38,408 nucleotides of DNA from CAYZJB01 sp964478735 (GTDB lineage: Bacteria; CLD3; SB21). The notes under the pieces were generated by a model that worked only from the letters and a program-made list of their open reading frames with translations, was not told where the DNA came from and searched no databases. Shown here one piece after another: positions 30,965 to 38,408 of the stretch. How positions within the stretch are numbered: position 1 is the stretch's first letter; each line of letters starts with the position of its first letter. Where the stretch lies: positions 1 to 38,408 of the forward strand of contig CAYZJB010000037.1 of the NCBI GenBank assembly GCA_964478735.1, written 5' to 3'. Both the position numbers and the translations under genes were made by a program.

Positions 30965-32473
30965 TCAATCTCCTGCTGGAAGTCGAAGAGTAAATGTCGT
31001 TCCAACGCCCGGTGTACTTTCCACCGTCAGTTCGCCGCCATGCTCCCGCACAATGGTTCGACTTACAGACAAACCCAGACCCGTGCCTCGACCCGAACTT
31101 TTCGTTGTGAAAAATGGATCGAATATCTTATCGGTGGTTTCCTGGGTCATACCCACGCCGTTATCCCGAATCGCCATGATGATTTGCCCGTCACGGCAAT
31201 CCAGGTTCAGAACAATTTTCTTGGTACAATTCGGTTCGCTCACGGCACGTTCATCGATCGCGTCCACTGCGTTGAGCAGAAGGTTCACGATGACCTGTTC
31301 GATCTGGTTGCGTGAACCCCGAAAGCCAAGCTCGCTCGTCGCCAGCTGCTTATCGACCGTAATACGCGAAGTTTCCAGCCGATGACCGACCAGCATGAGA
31401 GCATTTTCCACGACCGTCGCCATATGCACCGTTGCCTTCTCTGTGGGCTGGGTTCGGACAAATTGCAACAATCCGGACACCACAAGTTCGATCCGTTCCA
31501 CAGCGATTTTCATGAGAGCGAGATATTTGATGTTTTGATCCGCATTCGCGGGATTTGAACCCATGCGGCGAATGCAGTTCTTCAGACCGGCCAGTGGATT
31601 GTTGACTTCATGGGCAATTCCGGCCGCAAGAGTTCCGATCGCGGCCAGTTTTTCCGATTGTATCATCTGTTGCTGTGTCTTCACGATATTGATATGCGCA
31701 AGGGACAACCGGTCAATCATGGTGTTGAACTGCCGGGCCAGCAGATCTAACTCATCTTCCGCTCGGAACATCATTGGAATTCGACCGAAGAGCTTTTCTC
31801 GAATGCTTACGTGAACCGGAAGATCCTGAGTACCCTCGAGGAAGCGCATCTGATTTGAAACCGCGACGATCATACGTATGGGCTTTGTGATCGTTTTGGC
31901 AAAGGCAAATGCGCCGACCAATCCAAGCGCCAGAAAGAACATAACCATCATCAGAAATACTTGAACAATGGCAATCACATAACCGCGTATCGGCCTTTCA
32001 TATAGGCCGACGCGAACCGTACCGATGCGAGGGTCTTCGATCGCCACAGCGATGTCTTTAATCAAATCGTCCGGGCGTTCTACAGATTCGACCATTCGTA
32101 CCGACGAAGGCCGCCGGCCACCCGTGGCCGTATGGACCGAGATCAATCCTTCGGGCACGCCTTTCTCAAAGGAGTGAGCCAGCACGTCATTGGATCCGTT
32201 CAGTACGAAAATATACGCGATCGTTGTATCCACGGCCATGGCGTGGTCCACCATCTTTTGGAGCGATGAATACTCCTCATACAAAACCGGACCGATCGAT
32301 TGGTGCGCGATGTTTTGAGCCACAAACTCGCCCCGATGTTGAAATTCACGCTCAAGGGGACCGTAGATTCCCCGCCAGATCAAGTGGAGATTAATCGCCC
32401 CGAAGACCACGACGATCGCTATGATCGCGATGGCAAATTTCCAAAACAAAGGAAGTTGAAAACGAATACTCAT
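30965..32473 (-). CDS. Membrane sensor histidine kinase of the three-part sensing unit
   Basis: A 502-residue kinase. A first membrane helix (about 11-32) is followed by a periplasmic domain of about 140 residues, a second helix (about 172-195), a HAMP segment (FAKTITKPIRMIVAV) and a catalytic core. Boxes: H in AAGIAHEVNNPLAGLKNC, N in NLLLNAVDAIDERA, G1 in IRDNGVGM, F in IFDPFFTTKSSG and G2 in GRGTGLGLSVSR. The NtrB-like core suits partnership with an NtrC-type regulator. Its ATG overlaps the end of the PhnD-like gene (ATGA) and its stop is one base before the regulator, so all three are co-translated. Confidence 0.95.
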   Translation of the reverse strand: MSIRFQLPLFWKFAIAIIAIVVVFGAINLHLIWRGIYGPLEREFQHRGEFVAQNIAHQSIGPVLYEEYSSLQKMVDHAMAVDTTIAYIFVLNGSNDVLAHSFEKGVPEGLISVHTATGGRRPSSVRMVESVERPDDLIKDIAVAIEDPRIGTVRVGLYERPIRGYVIAIVQVFLMMVMFFLALGLVGAFAFAKTITKPIRMIVAVSNQMRFLEGTQDLPVHVSIREKLFGRIPMMFRAEDELDLLARQFNTMIDRLSLAHINIVKTQQQMIQSEKLAAIGTLAAGIAHEVNNPLAGLKNCIRRMGSNPANADQNIKYLALMKIAVERIELVVSGLLQFVRTQPTEKATVHMATVVENALMLVGHRLETSRITVDKQLATSELGFRGSRNQIEQVIVNLLLNAVDAIDERAVSEPNCTKKIVLNLDCRDGQIIMAIRDNGVGMTQETTDKIFDPFFTTKSSGRGTGLGLSVSRTIVREHGGELTVESTPGVGTTFTLRLPAGD

Positions 32474-33384
32474 GGAACGACAATATTCTGGTAGTTTCGG
32501 ATGTCCCCTCGCTCAAACCGGTCTATTCCGAGTTTAGCAAGAATCTCTTTGCCGACGGAATCCGTGTGCATGGTGAGGAATACACGCTCGAGATCTTCTC
32601 TCATGCGCCCGTCCAACGAAGACGGGACGACCACGGGAGGAATGCCGTATTTCTGGGATCGCTCAATGATACGGATGTACCGTGCTCGATCAGGGTAACG
32701 TCGTCTCAGGTACTCCAAAATCGATCCGTCTACCGTCGCTCCTTCGACGAGTTGTTTGGAGACCATCTGGATGGAATGATCATGACCGTAGGAAAAAAGG
32801 GTTTTGCCAAAGAATTCCCGATCCGTCGTTTGCATGAGCCGCAACCGTTCCTTGACGTAATAATAACCGGTGTTGGACAGGGGATCGGTATACGCGAAGC
32901 TTTTCCCTCGCAAGTCCGCAAATTTTTGAAACGGAGAATCCCGATGAACGATGATATTTGCCTGATAGAAAGGCTCTCCATTGATGAGAGGCACGACAAG
33001 AAGTTTCATGTAATGCCTGGCCGCGCCTTCCACAAAGGCGCCCGAACACACAAAGGCGAGGTCGACTTCCTTTCGTCCAATCGCCTCGTTGGTTTCCTGA
33101 TAGGTTTTATGCTGGATCAGTCGAACGCCTCGACCCATCTTTTTACCCAGGAATGAAGCGAACTCTTCATAATACACGAAGGTCTCCCTCGGGGACATCA
33201 TCGCGCCGATGATAATCCGAAGGGTTGGAAGTGTATCGGTCATCGAAAGGTTGGAAACCGTTTGCTTTGAAAAATCGATGAGCACGGGCCGGGGATCTGC
33301 GGAACCGCATGTCACCAAGAAAATCATGCACAATACACCAGCGAAACGATAAAAAAGATGGAAAAACAGGCAAACGATGTTCAC
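32470..33384 (-). CDS. PhnD-like periplasmic oxyanion-binding lipoprotein
   Basis: A 304-residue binding protein of the phosphate/phosphonate (PhnD) type 2 periplasmic fold. A lipoprotein signal ends at LVTCGS (Cys at about 26). The fold follows with PTLRIIIGAMMSPRETFVYY, then GRKEVDLAFVCSGAFVEGAA, FADLRGKSFAYTDPLSNTGY and GATVDGSILEYLRRRYPDRA. No permease or ATPase is adjacent; it is fused in translation to a histidine kinase instead. This matches AioX/ArxX, which sense arsenite for AioSR/ArxSR, and the N-terminal half of TtrS, which senses tetrathionate. It probably binds the signal anion and presents it to the kinase. Other anions are possible. Confidence 0.88.
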   Translation of the reverse strand: MNIVCLFFHLFYRFAGVLCMIFLVTCGSADPRPVLIDFSKQTVSNLSMTDTLPTLRIIIGAMMSPRETFVYYEEFASFLGKKMGRGVRLIQHKTYQETNEAIGRKEVDLAFVCSGAFVEGAARHYMKLLVVPLINGEPFYQANIIVHRDSPFQKFADLRGKSFAYTDPLSNTGYYYVKERLRLMQTTDREFFGKTLFSYGHDHSIQMVSKQLVEGATVDGSILEYLRRRYPDRARYIRIIERSQKYGIPPVVVPSSLDGRMREDLERVFLTMHTDSVGKEILAKLGIDRFERGDIRNYQNIVVP

Positions 33385-33483
33385 TGGCGACCTGACGCCT
33401 CGCGTATCGTAATAGAGTCAGGATAGGAAACCTCTGCCAATCATTCAACATCGCGTTTCGCCGTGACGTTGATCCCTCGTGTC

Positions 33484-33506
33484 GATTGCCAATACGATCG
33501 GCAATC
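33484..33506. repeat. Inverted repeat upstream of the PhnD-like gene
   Basis: GATTGCC (33484-33490) and GGCAATC (33500-33506) are exact reverse complements with 9 bases between. It lies in the 191-bp gap 33385-33575, about 100 bases before the PhnD-like start. It has no T tract, so an operator or enhancer-type site is more likely than a terminator. Nothing else was recognised in this gap. Confidence 0.4.
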
Positions 33507-33575
33507 AGGACGGACACATGCCGATGGAACCGGGTTTCCACCGGCCGACAGCAGGTAGCCCGGATAGATTTCAGT

Positions 33576-33950
33576 TCAAGAAGGATATGCCGTGAAAAAA
33601 ACGTCGATCCGGTAGAAGATTTCCGATTCACCGGAGCGTTTTACCTGCATTAAAAATACGTCGCCAGGCAAACGGCGCGAAAAAATCAGCATTTCTAGGT
33701 CATGCTGTTTGACCTCGTACTCAGGAAGCGACGAGCGCAGACGATGGGCATATTCCGTAAACGGCACGGTCGATTGGAGCTGCCACGAGGCGTGAACGCT
33801 CATTTCTTTTTTCAGAAAAAATATGCTGCTGGCAAATGTGACGCCGTCCGGAGCCGACAGCTTGTGAACCCGGGTGATTTCATCTTCCACCGTCTGCTTG
33901 CAGCCCGCCATTAAAACCATCGAGATGAACGCTGCCCGGAATCTAAACAT
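33576..33950 (-). CDS. Small lipoprotein of unknown function
   Basis: A 124-residue protein with a lipoprotein signal (about 1-16, lipobox LMAGC followed by KQT). The rest is mixed helix and strand (TFASSIFFLKKEMSVHASWQ, EYEVKQHDLEMLIFSRRLPG, YRIDVFFTAYPS) without a recognised domain. It lies 38 bases downstream of arsC on the same strand and could share its transcript. Confidence 0.72.
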   Translation of the reverse strand: MFRFRAAFISMVLMAGCKQTVEDEITRVHKLSAPDGVTFASSIFFLKKEMSVHASWQLQSTVPFTEYAHRLRSSLPEYEVKQHDLEMLIFSRRLPGDVFLMQVKRSGESEIFYRIDVFFTAYPS

Positions 33951-33988
33951 GGGTTGTCATTCGAACCGTTGTGTTGTACCCCGGGATG

Positions 33989-34429
33989 TCATGTATTGGC
34001 ATGAACCCGCAGGAATTCGACCACTGCGTTTTCTATTTGATCCCGCACCATTCGAGTATGCTGAATCTTTTCGTCGCGCGTTCCCTTGAACGATGAAGGA
34101 TCCGGAAAAGACCATCGCCGCCGTTCGACGACTCCCGGAAATATGGGGCATTTCTCAGCGCTCGCTTCATCGCAGACGGTGATGAGGTAATGATAATGTC
34201 TTCCCTGCTTTACAAATTCGAAAACGTCATTCGTCGTTTTAGTGGAAATGTCGATCCCTTTTTCGCGCATGACCTCGACAACAACGGGATTAAGAACGCC
34301 GGGCTCAAGTCCGGCGCTTTCAGCAATAAATCCTGACGTTCTGCCGAGGGCGTTCAAAAATGCTTCAGCCATCTGACTTCGCGCGCTATTGTGAATACAA
34401 ACAAACAGTATTTTCGTTTCGTTTTTCAA
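33989..34429 (-). CDS. arsC: Thioredoxin-type arsenate reductase (low-MW phosphatase fold)
   Basis: A 146-residue cytoplasmic ArsC that reduces arsenate to arsenite for export by ACR3. The anion loop is CIHNSARSQMAEAF (C11-x5-R17), and the two relay cysteines are at about 86 and 94 in ITVCDEASAEKCPIFPG, followed by the FPDPSSF acid loop. I chose the TTG at 34429 because no ATG or GTG lies near the fold start, and the longer frame to 34582 runs back through a terminator and promoter. A TTGCTT-N17-TATAGG promoter at 34443-34471 would start transcription near 34436, making the message almost leaderless. It is separate from the arsR operon. Confidence 0.87.
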   Translation of the reverse strand: MKNETKILFVCIHNSARSQMAEAFLNALGRTSGFIAESAGLEPGVLNPVVVEVMREKGIDISTKTTNDVFEFVKQGRHYHYLITVCDEASAEKCPIFPGVVERRRWSFPDPSSFKGTRDEKIQHTRMVRDQIENAVVEFLRVHANT

Positions 34430-34442
34430 GTTAAAAAAGTGA

Positions 34443-34471
34443 CCTATATTGTTCCATTCACGACGAAGCAA
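34443..34471 (-). promoter_or_regulatory. Candidate arsC promoter
   Basis: On the minus strand TTGCTT (34471-34466) and TATAGG (34448-34443) are 17 bases apart. The -35 hexamer is identical to that of arsR. It overlaps the T tract of the upstream terminator. No ArsR-type operator was seen beside it. Confidence 0.5.
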
Positions 34472-34491
34472 AAAAGGGCCCTTTCGGGCCC
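34470..34491 (-). terminator. Rho-independent terminator of the 35092 lipoprotein gene
   Basis: GGGCCC (34476-34481) and GGGCCC (34486-34491) form a 6-bp GC stem with a TTTC loop (GAAA on the minus strand). It is followed on the minus strand by six T (34475-34470). It separates the lipoprotein gene ending at 34607 from arsC. Confidence 0.9.
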
Positions 34492-34606
34492 CTCTGCGTG
34501 GAAACCATGAAACCCCTGTTAGGAGTTCATGCATCTCTCTTGGGGAGAGAATTTTATCCGACATGGTGCTTATCACCGTCATTGAACATGGACCGACATA
34601 GCCTGT

Positions 34607-35092
34607 TTAGTCGCGATAGCTTAAAAATTTATATTCGCCGTTTCGCTCGACGATGGAACCGCAAAATTGTAACTCATGCAGGTTCCCATCGTTGTCTTTT
34701 GCAACGATGACGCTCTGGCTGTACAGCTTGAAGCCGGAATATTCTTCCGTCTTTTCCTGAAAGTAGATCGTTTCGAAACGGTATGCATTTCCGCCGTACT
34801 GACTGAGCGCCCGGCGAGCTCCCTTTTCACTTTTCTGGTCCAGGTTTCCCCAGGCAAAGCTGAAGGGGACGTTCATCTTGGGATCGCTTGCAGGGAATTC
34901 CGGCCAGAGATATTTTTTGAATTCCCGTTCATTGATGCGCAATTTCAACAAAGCTTCCGGATCATTGCTTTCCACGGCCTCAAGAACTTCCTCAGCGAGG
35001 TTTTGAATGCTGCTTTCAGAGAATTTCAGTTCGCGTTTACCGCAGGACGCCAAAAGTCCGGCGAGAATTGCTATCCACAACATGTTTTTCAT
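34607..35092 (-). CDS. Lipoprotein of unknown function
   Basis: A 161-residue protein with a lipoprotein signal (about 1-16, LLASC lipobox). A helical stretch (SSIQNLAEEVLEAVESNDPE, then LLKLRINEREFKKYLWPEFP) is followed by strands (FSFAWGNLDQKSEKGARRAL, GFKLYSQSVIVAKDNDGNLH, IVERNGEYKFLSYRD), the alternation seen in NTF2-like or DUF4440-like folds. No family is certain. I chose ATG 35092, where the signal peptide begins; the longer frame to 35380 reads through the terminator. It lies between two terminators and is its own unit or read-through of the upstream gene. Confidence 0.72.
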   Translation of the reverse strand: MKNMLWIAILAGLLASCGKRELKFSESSIQNLAEEVLEAVESNDPEALLKLRINEREFKKYLWPEFPASDPKMNVPFSFAWGNLDQKSEKGARRALSQYGGNAYRFETIYFQEKTEEYSGFKLYSQSVIVAKDNDGNLHELQFCGSIVERNGEYKFLSYRD

Positions 35093-35123
35093 TTTTTCCA
35101 CGCGTTTTAATTCCAAAGAGAGA

Positions 35124-35149
35124 ATGTGGGTCGATTTCTCGACCCACAT
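35124..35149 (-). terminator. Probable terminator of the beta-helix lipoprotein gene
   Basis: ATGTGGGTCGA (35124-35134) and TCGACCCACAT (35139-35149) form a perfect 11-bp stem with a GAAA loop on the minus strand. The tract after it is TCTCTCTTT, only moderately T-rich. It lies 15 bases after the stop at 35164. Confidence 0.75.
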
Positions 35150-35163
35150 CCGAATATGAAATG

Positions 35164-37065
35164 CTAATTCAGAGCCCAGATGGTCCAGTTGGCCAACCAG
35201 TTCGTCGTATTGAATGCACCGATGTACGTTGCACTGACATCGAAAAAGCCGTCCGCAGGAGGCGTACCGCCGGTGACGACCGCCGTCGGACGCGGGTCGG
35301 GCATCGTCCCGTTCATGGGGTTCGCGTTGCCAGCCGTGTTTACACTCGTAAAGCCCGGGTCCTGCACGCGGATGTTCCATCCGCTGATGACCGTTCTCAG
35401 ATCAAGCGTATCATAATTCGTCGACTTGAAAGCCGTCTGATAGATATGCTTGGTCAGGGATCCACCCTTCATGTTATTCCACATGATGATGTTTTTCGCC
35501 GTCGCGGTTTGATTGACTGCATTGAGGCTGTCGCCGCCTGCCGGATTGGAACCGTCGAACACGAGACCGTAGCGATTGAAGTACGCGACGATACCGTTAT
35601 TGGCGTCGTACTGTGTGTTGCGGCGCCAGTACATGCCCTCGCTATTATCATCGTTGTTCTTGTCATCCACATCGTTGGCGCCGACAAAGGTGAAGTTCCA
35701 GATGGTCGGTTTGGAAATGGGCGTATTGGAGCTGCCGCTGCCGTCGTTGTCCGCTTCCATTCCACGGTTGGCCAGGCTCTTGTCCTGAATGCCGAAGAAG
35801 TACTGGATCTTGCCCTGATAGCCGAAATCCGTATCCAGCATGTCATCGTCCACGCCGCTAACCACGACGTATTTGCAGTTGACCTTGCCGCCGAAGAACT
35901 CGACGCCGTCGTCCGCGATGAAATGCGCCTGGATGTGATCGACAACCGTACCGGAACCGATCGCGTTGAAAGTGAAGCCGTTCACTTCATTGTCCGGAGT
36001 GACTTTGGTGCCGCCGAATTCGACGCGTACGTACTGCAGTACGCCGCTTGTATCGGTATCAAGGGCAGCGGAGATACCGGAAATACCGCCCCATCCGTAA
36101 GCGCCCGTATTACCTTCGCCAACGCCCTGTTTCGAGGTCGGATTCAAGTCGGCGATGCCGTTGAGGATAATTCCGCCCCAGTCGCCGCGTGCGCGAGTAC
36201 CGGCGGGTTTTTTACTCGTGAAAACGATCGGATTTTGCTCTGTTCCAGTCGCGATAATCTGACCGCTAGCCTTCGAAGCTCCCGTTCCGCTTGCGCGAAG
36301 TGTAATGATGGCTGATCCCGGCTCGCCTTCGATTCGAGTACCGGCAGGGATGAAAAGTTTCGAACCGGCCGTAATCTGATAGAATCCCTGAAGTGTGTAG
36401 ACCGTGTTGGCTTTCAGCGTTCGAGTACCGATCAAGTTCCCGGACAGAATCGCCATTTCGACCAACGTGAAATTCTCAGTCGAATTTGCATCGGCGGTCA
36501 CGGTAACCTGCGCGCTGTCGGAAAGGAAGTCCTGCTTTGTCGCAACAACAGTGTAGGTTCCGACCACGACATCCGAAAAGCTGTAGTTGCCAGTCGTATT
36601 CGTGTTGGTCACGCGACCGAGTTCGACGATCTTGACTTCTGCCTGATCGACGGGCGCTCCGTCAGCCGTGACCGTACCACTGACCGAGCCGACTTGCTCG
36701 GACGTCAACGTAGCAGTTAGATTACCAACCGTCACGTTCGGATCGTTTTCCGCCACGGTCACATTCGACGTGAAGGTCACGATCGTCGATCCCGAAAACG
36801 TCAACGTGTAGCTTCCGGGCTCAATTTCGGTCAGGGTAAACACGCCGTCTGCGCCGGTCGTGTCGGTCTTGGCCGGTGTCGTATTGATCGATACGGCGAC
36901 GCCGGCGATCGGTGCATTGGAACTGTTACGGACAGTTCCGGTTACCGTCGAACCCGTGGGTCCGTCGTCATCATCGTCGCTGCAACCCACGATAGAGATC
37001 GAGAATGCGGCGATAGCGAGTACTGCGTAACGCGACAGCAGTCTCAGTTTGGCTGGTGTAGTCAT
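35164..37065 (-). CDS. Outer-surface lipoprotein with two carboxypeptidase-regulatory-like domains and a beta-helix-like C-terminus
   Basis: A 633-residue lipoprotein (lipobox SIVGC, then an Asp-rich stretch). Two CarboxypepD_reg-like beta sandwiches follow: VTGTVRNSSNAPIAGVAVSI to GSYTLTFSG (about 41-95) and VSGTVTADGAPVDQAEVKIV to VGTYTVVATKQDF (about 127-180). The remaining ~440 residues are a repetitive strand-rich domain (AGTRIEGEPGSAIITLRASG, ENPIVFTSKKPAG, GDWGGIILNG, VRVEFGGTKV) typical of right-handed parallel beta-helix surface proteins found with TonB receptors. GGAGG lies before the ATG. It is downstream of the TonB receptor on the same strand and is probably its surface partner; the ligand is unknown. 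Confidence 0.87.
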   Translation of the reverse strand: MTTPAKLRLLSRYAVLAIAAFSISIVGCSDDDDDGPTGSTVTGTVRNSSNAPIAGVAVSINTTPAKTDTTGADGVFTLTEIEPGSYTLTFSGSTIVTFTSNVTVAENDPNVTVGNLTATLTSEQVGSVSGTVTADGAPVDQAEVKIVELGRVTNTNTTGNYSFSDVVVGTYTVVATKQDFLSDSAQVTVTADANSTENFTLVEMAILSGNLIGTRTLKANTVYTLQGFYQITAGSKLFIPAGTRIEGEPGSAIITLRASGTGASKASGQIIATGTEQNPIVFTSKKPAGTRARGDWGGIILNGIADLNPTSKQGVGEGNTGAYGWGGISGISAALDTDTSGVLQYVRVEFGGTKVTPDNEVNGFTFNAIGSGTVVDHIQAHFIADDGVEFFGGKVNCKYVVVSGVDDDMLDTDFGYQGKIQYFFGIQDKSLANRGMEADNDGSGSSNTPISKPTIWNFTFVGANDVDDKNNDDNSEGMYWRRNTQYDANNGIVAYFNRYGLVFDGSNPAGGDSLNAVNQTATAKNIIMWNNMKGGSLTKHIYQTAFKSTNYDTLDLRTVISGWNIRVQDPGFTSVNTAGNANPMNGTMPDPRPTAVVTGGTPPADGFFDVSATYIGAFNTTNWLANWTIWALN

Positions 37066-37156
37066 TAAATTCCTCCGTTTATTATGGGTATTGCGTCACA
37101 TCTTAGTAAAGGAGCGTTGTGAATTCATTGCAGCCGCGTTACAATCGTGTTAAAGC

Positions 37157-38408
37157 TTACAGATCGTAGGACAAACCGAGCGATACACTGCGTCCGGGTT
37201 TGTACGCGTTGGTCGTCCAGTCGCCCATGGAGAACACGGTTTTACCGTCAAGCAAATTTTTTACTGCGGCCTTGACCTTCATGTGCTCACCCAGCTTCTG
37301 CGTGACCGTCAGATCGAGCTGGTGGAAGGGTTCCTCGTACGTGTCGTCGTAGACGTTCTCTCCCTGCGCATTCAACGCACGCGTCCCGATCTCGCTGAGC
37401 CGTTCACCGAAGACGTTATACAGGACGTTGACATCCGTTCTCGTTTCGGGATTCGTGTAGTTCAAACCGATATTGACGATAAAAGGCGATTGTCCCTGCA
37501 TGGGCCGCGAACGGTGCGCAAGGCCGTCGGCGTTGAAGATCGTCGGACCGTTGCTGCCCAGAACGTAAACTTTGATGGCGTCGTTCTGCCGGACGCGCGA
37601 TCGAATAAAAGACACGTTCATGTTGGCGCTGAATCGACTGAAGAACTCGCCCAGAAAATCAAAACCTTTGCGGGCTTCCAGTTCGAGGCCGACATTCTGA
37701 GCATCGTCACCGTTGACGGGAGTCGGATCGCCGGCCTGATTGCCCGGATTGGGAAGCAGGAAGCGTTCGATCGGGTTTTTGAAATGCTTGTAAAACAAGC
37801 TCACGGCAAGCACTTCACCGGGACGTGTATAATATTCCCATCGCAGATCGAAATTTGAAATATCCGTCGACACCAGAAATGGGTTACCGTAGGTGCTCCG
37901 ACGGTAATCGTCGTATCGGAACGGTGCGAGATCGCGGAACTGCGGCCGCGCTTTCGTCCGGCTGAATCCGAAACGCAGGTTCATCTCCGGCTGGAGGTTG
38001 TACACCAGATTGACAGCCGGAAAGAAATCGTGATCGGTAAAATCGGGGGAGAGCGTCTCGTCCGTCGTTCCGGCCGGGTCAAATGTTTTCAACTTGAGGT
38101 CAAACGACTCATACCGACCGCCGCCGATGAAACGGAACCGATCGGCGATGGGGAAGTTGAGCATGACGTAACCGGCGTACGTATTCTCGTCGGCATCGTA
38201 ACGGTCATTCGGCTGGGTGTCGTCGAAAAATGTCATCAGTCCGCTGGCAATATTCTCCGAAGTAAAAAGATTCTCGGGACTGTTGGCCTTGATCGATTCG
38301 TCGATGTTGGCATACGAATATCGGAAAGCGTCGAATTCACGGGTTTTCACCTTGACCAAGCTTCCCACTTTGACCTTGCTGCCCCGTAACCACTGATCGG
38401 TGGGAAGG
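37157..38408 (-). CDS. TonB-dependent receptor, C-terminal part (cut by window end)
   Basis: The frame is open to the window edge (the segment before the first internal start reads LPTDQWLRGSKVKV), so the N-terminus, plug and TonB box are missing. The visible 417 residues form the second half of a 22-strand outer-membrane barrel: YAGYVMLNFPIADRFRFIGG, RYESFDLKL, MNLRFGFSRTKARPQFRDLA, VLAVSLFYKHFKNPIERF, and a final NLLDGKTVFSMGDW to RSVSLGLSYDL. The GFSRTKARPQFRDLAPF stretch is typical of receptors paired with beta-helix lipoproteins. Cargo is unknown. The gap to the downstream lipoprotein gene (37066-37156) shows no terminator. Confidence 0.92.
   Translation of the reverse strand, partial: LPTDQWLRGSKVKVGSLVKVKTREFDAFRYSYANIDESIKANSPENLFTSENIASGLMTFFDDTQPNDRYDADENTYAGYVMLNFPIADRFRFIGGGRYESFDLKLKTFDPAGTTDETLSPDFTDHDFFPAVNLVYNLQPEMNLRFGFSRTKARPQFRDLAPFRYDDYRRSTYGNPFLVSTDISNFDLRWEYYTRPGEVLAVSLFYKHFKNPIERFLLPNPGNQAGDPTPVNGDDAQNVGLELEARKGFDFLGEFFSRFSANMNVSFIRSRVRQNDAIKVYVLGSNGPTIFNADGLAHRSRPMQGQSPFIVNIGLNYTNPETRTDVNVLYNVFGERLSEIGTRALNAQGENVYDDTYEEPFHQLDLTVTQKLGEHMKVKAAVKNLLDGKTVFSMGDWTTNAYKPGRSVSLGLSYDL

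Noticed and set aside
32470..33384. Phosphonate ABC transporter component (phnD)
   Set aside because: No permease or ATPase gene is adjacent, and the gene overlaps a histidine kinase gene; a sensing role is more likely.
35092..35380. Longer N-terminus for the 35092 lipoprotein
   Set aside because: It reads through a strong hairpin and the end of the upstream gene, and would bury the signal peptide.
35068..36315. A 415-residue plus-strand open frame opposite the beta-helix lipoprotein
   Set aside because: It is antisense to a clear lipoprotein gene and its translation has no domain pattern; it arises from biased codon use.
1..38408. CRISPR arrays, tRNA and rRNA genes
   Set aside because: No regularly spaced direct repeats, cloverleaf-like segments or rRNA core sequences were noticed on either strand; a dedicated scan was not possible.

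Overview
The window reads as a chromosome segment of a Gram-negative, respiratory bacterium that lives wholly or partly without oxygen. The evidence is a TonB-dependent receptor, a porin, several lipoproteins, many multihaem c-type cytochromes, a Tat-exported molybdoenzyme and paired BMC shell genes. The style (carboxypeptidase-regulatory-like lipoprotein beside a TonB receptor, NapC protein with a CxxxCH first haem, a 13-haem cytochrome fused to a cytochrome b) suggests the FCB superphylum or a neighbouring candidate phylum. That placement is inference. No rRNA, tRNA or CRISPR array was seen.

Layout. 1-921: a strong hairpin and a decayed IS630-type transposase. 922-6174: housekeeping and accessory genes (FAD-linked oxidase, DUF3592-like protein, HD protein, DUF2784-like protein, Sua5/TsaC, aldo/keto reductase). 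6227-7166: a sigma70-type promoter and two BMC-H shell genes; the second ends at an A10 run that opens in the -1 frame onto a Rho_N/SAP-like tail. 7330-11480: a histidine kinase, an ABC exporter broken by a 100-N assembly gap, a LytR_C protein and a small exported protein. 11859-17383: a cytochrome region with a 13-haem/cytochrome b fusion, a 7-haem NapC-type protein and two paralogous monohaem cytochromes, each with a TGAY-N4-RTCA palindrome about 56 nt before its start.

17446-22176: an arsenic-type operon of arsR, COG0701 permease, CxxC redox protein, CcmH-like protein, ACR3, thioredoxin lipoprotein and CcdA. Two copies of TTCGAT-N4-ATCGAA lie before the first two genes; one covers the expected arsR transcription start. 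A separate arsC lies at 33989-34429.

22180-33384 is the most striking part. A PhnD-like binding lipoprotein, a histidine kinase and an NtrC-type sigma54 activator form one overlapping unit that ends in a terminator. It is followed by a candidate sigma54 promoter and an operon of porin, 45-residue TatA, Tat-type Fe-S protein, NrfD membrane protein and a 1085-residue molybdopterin catalytic subunit of the tetrathionate reductase (TtrA/SrdA) type. Just after it lies the frameshifted C-terminal remnant of a second molybdoenzyme. My reading is that the binding protein senses an oxyanion and the kinase/activator pair switches on the reductase operon through sigma54. The substrate (tetrathionate, selenate, arsenate or another) cannot be fixed from sequence alone.

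33576-38408: two small lipoproteins flanking arsC, then a beta-helix-like lipoprotein and the C-terminal part of a TonB-dependent receptor cut by the window edge.
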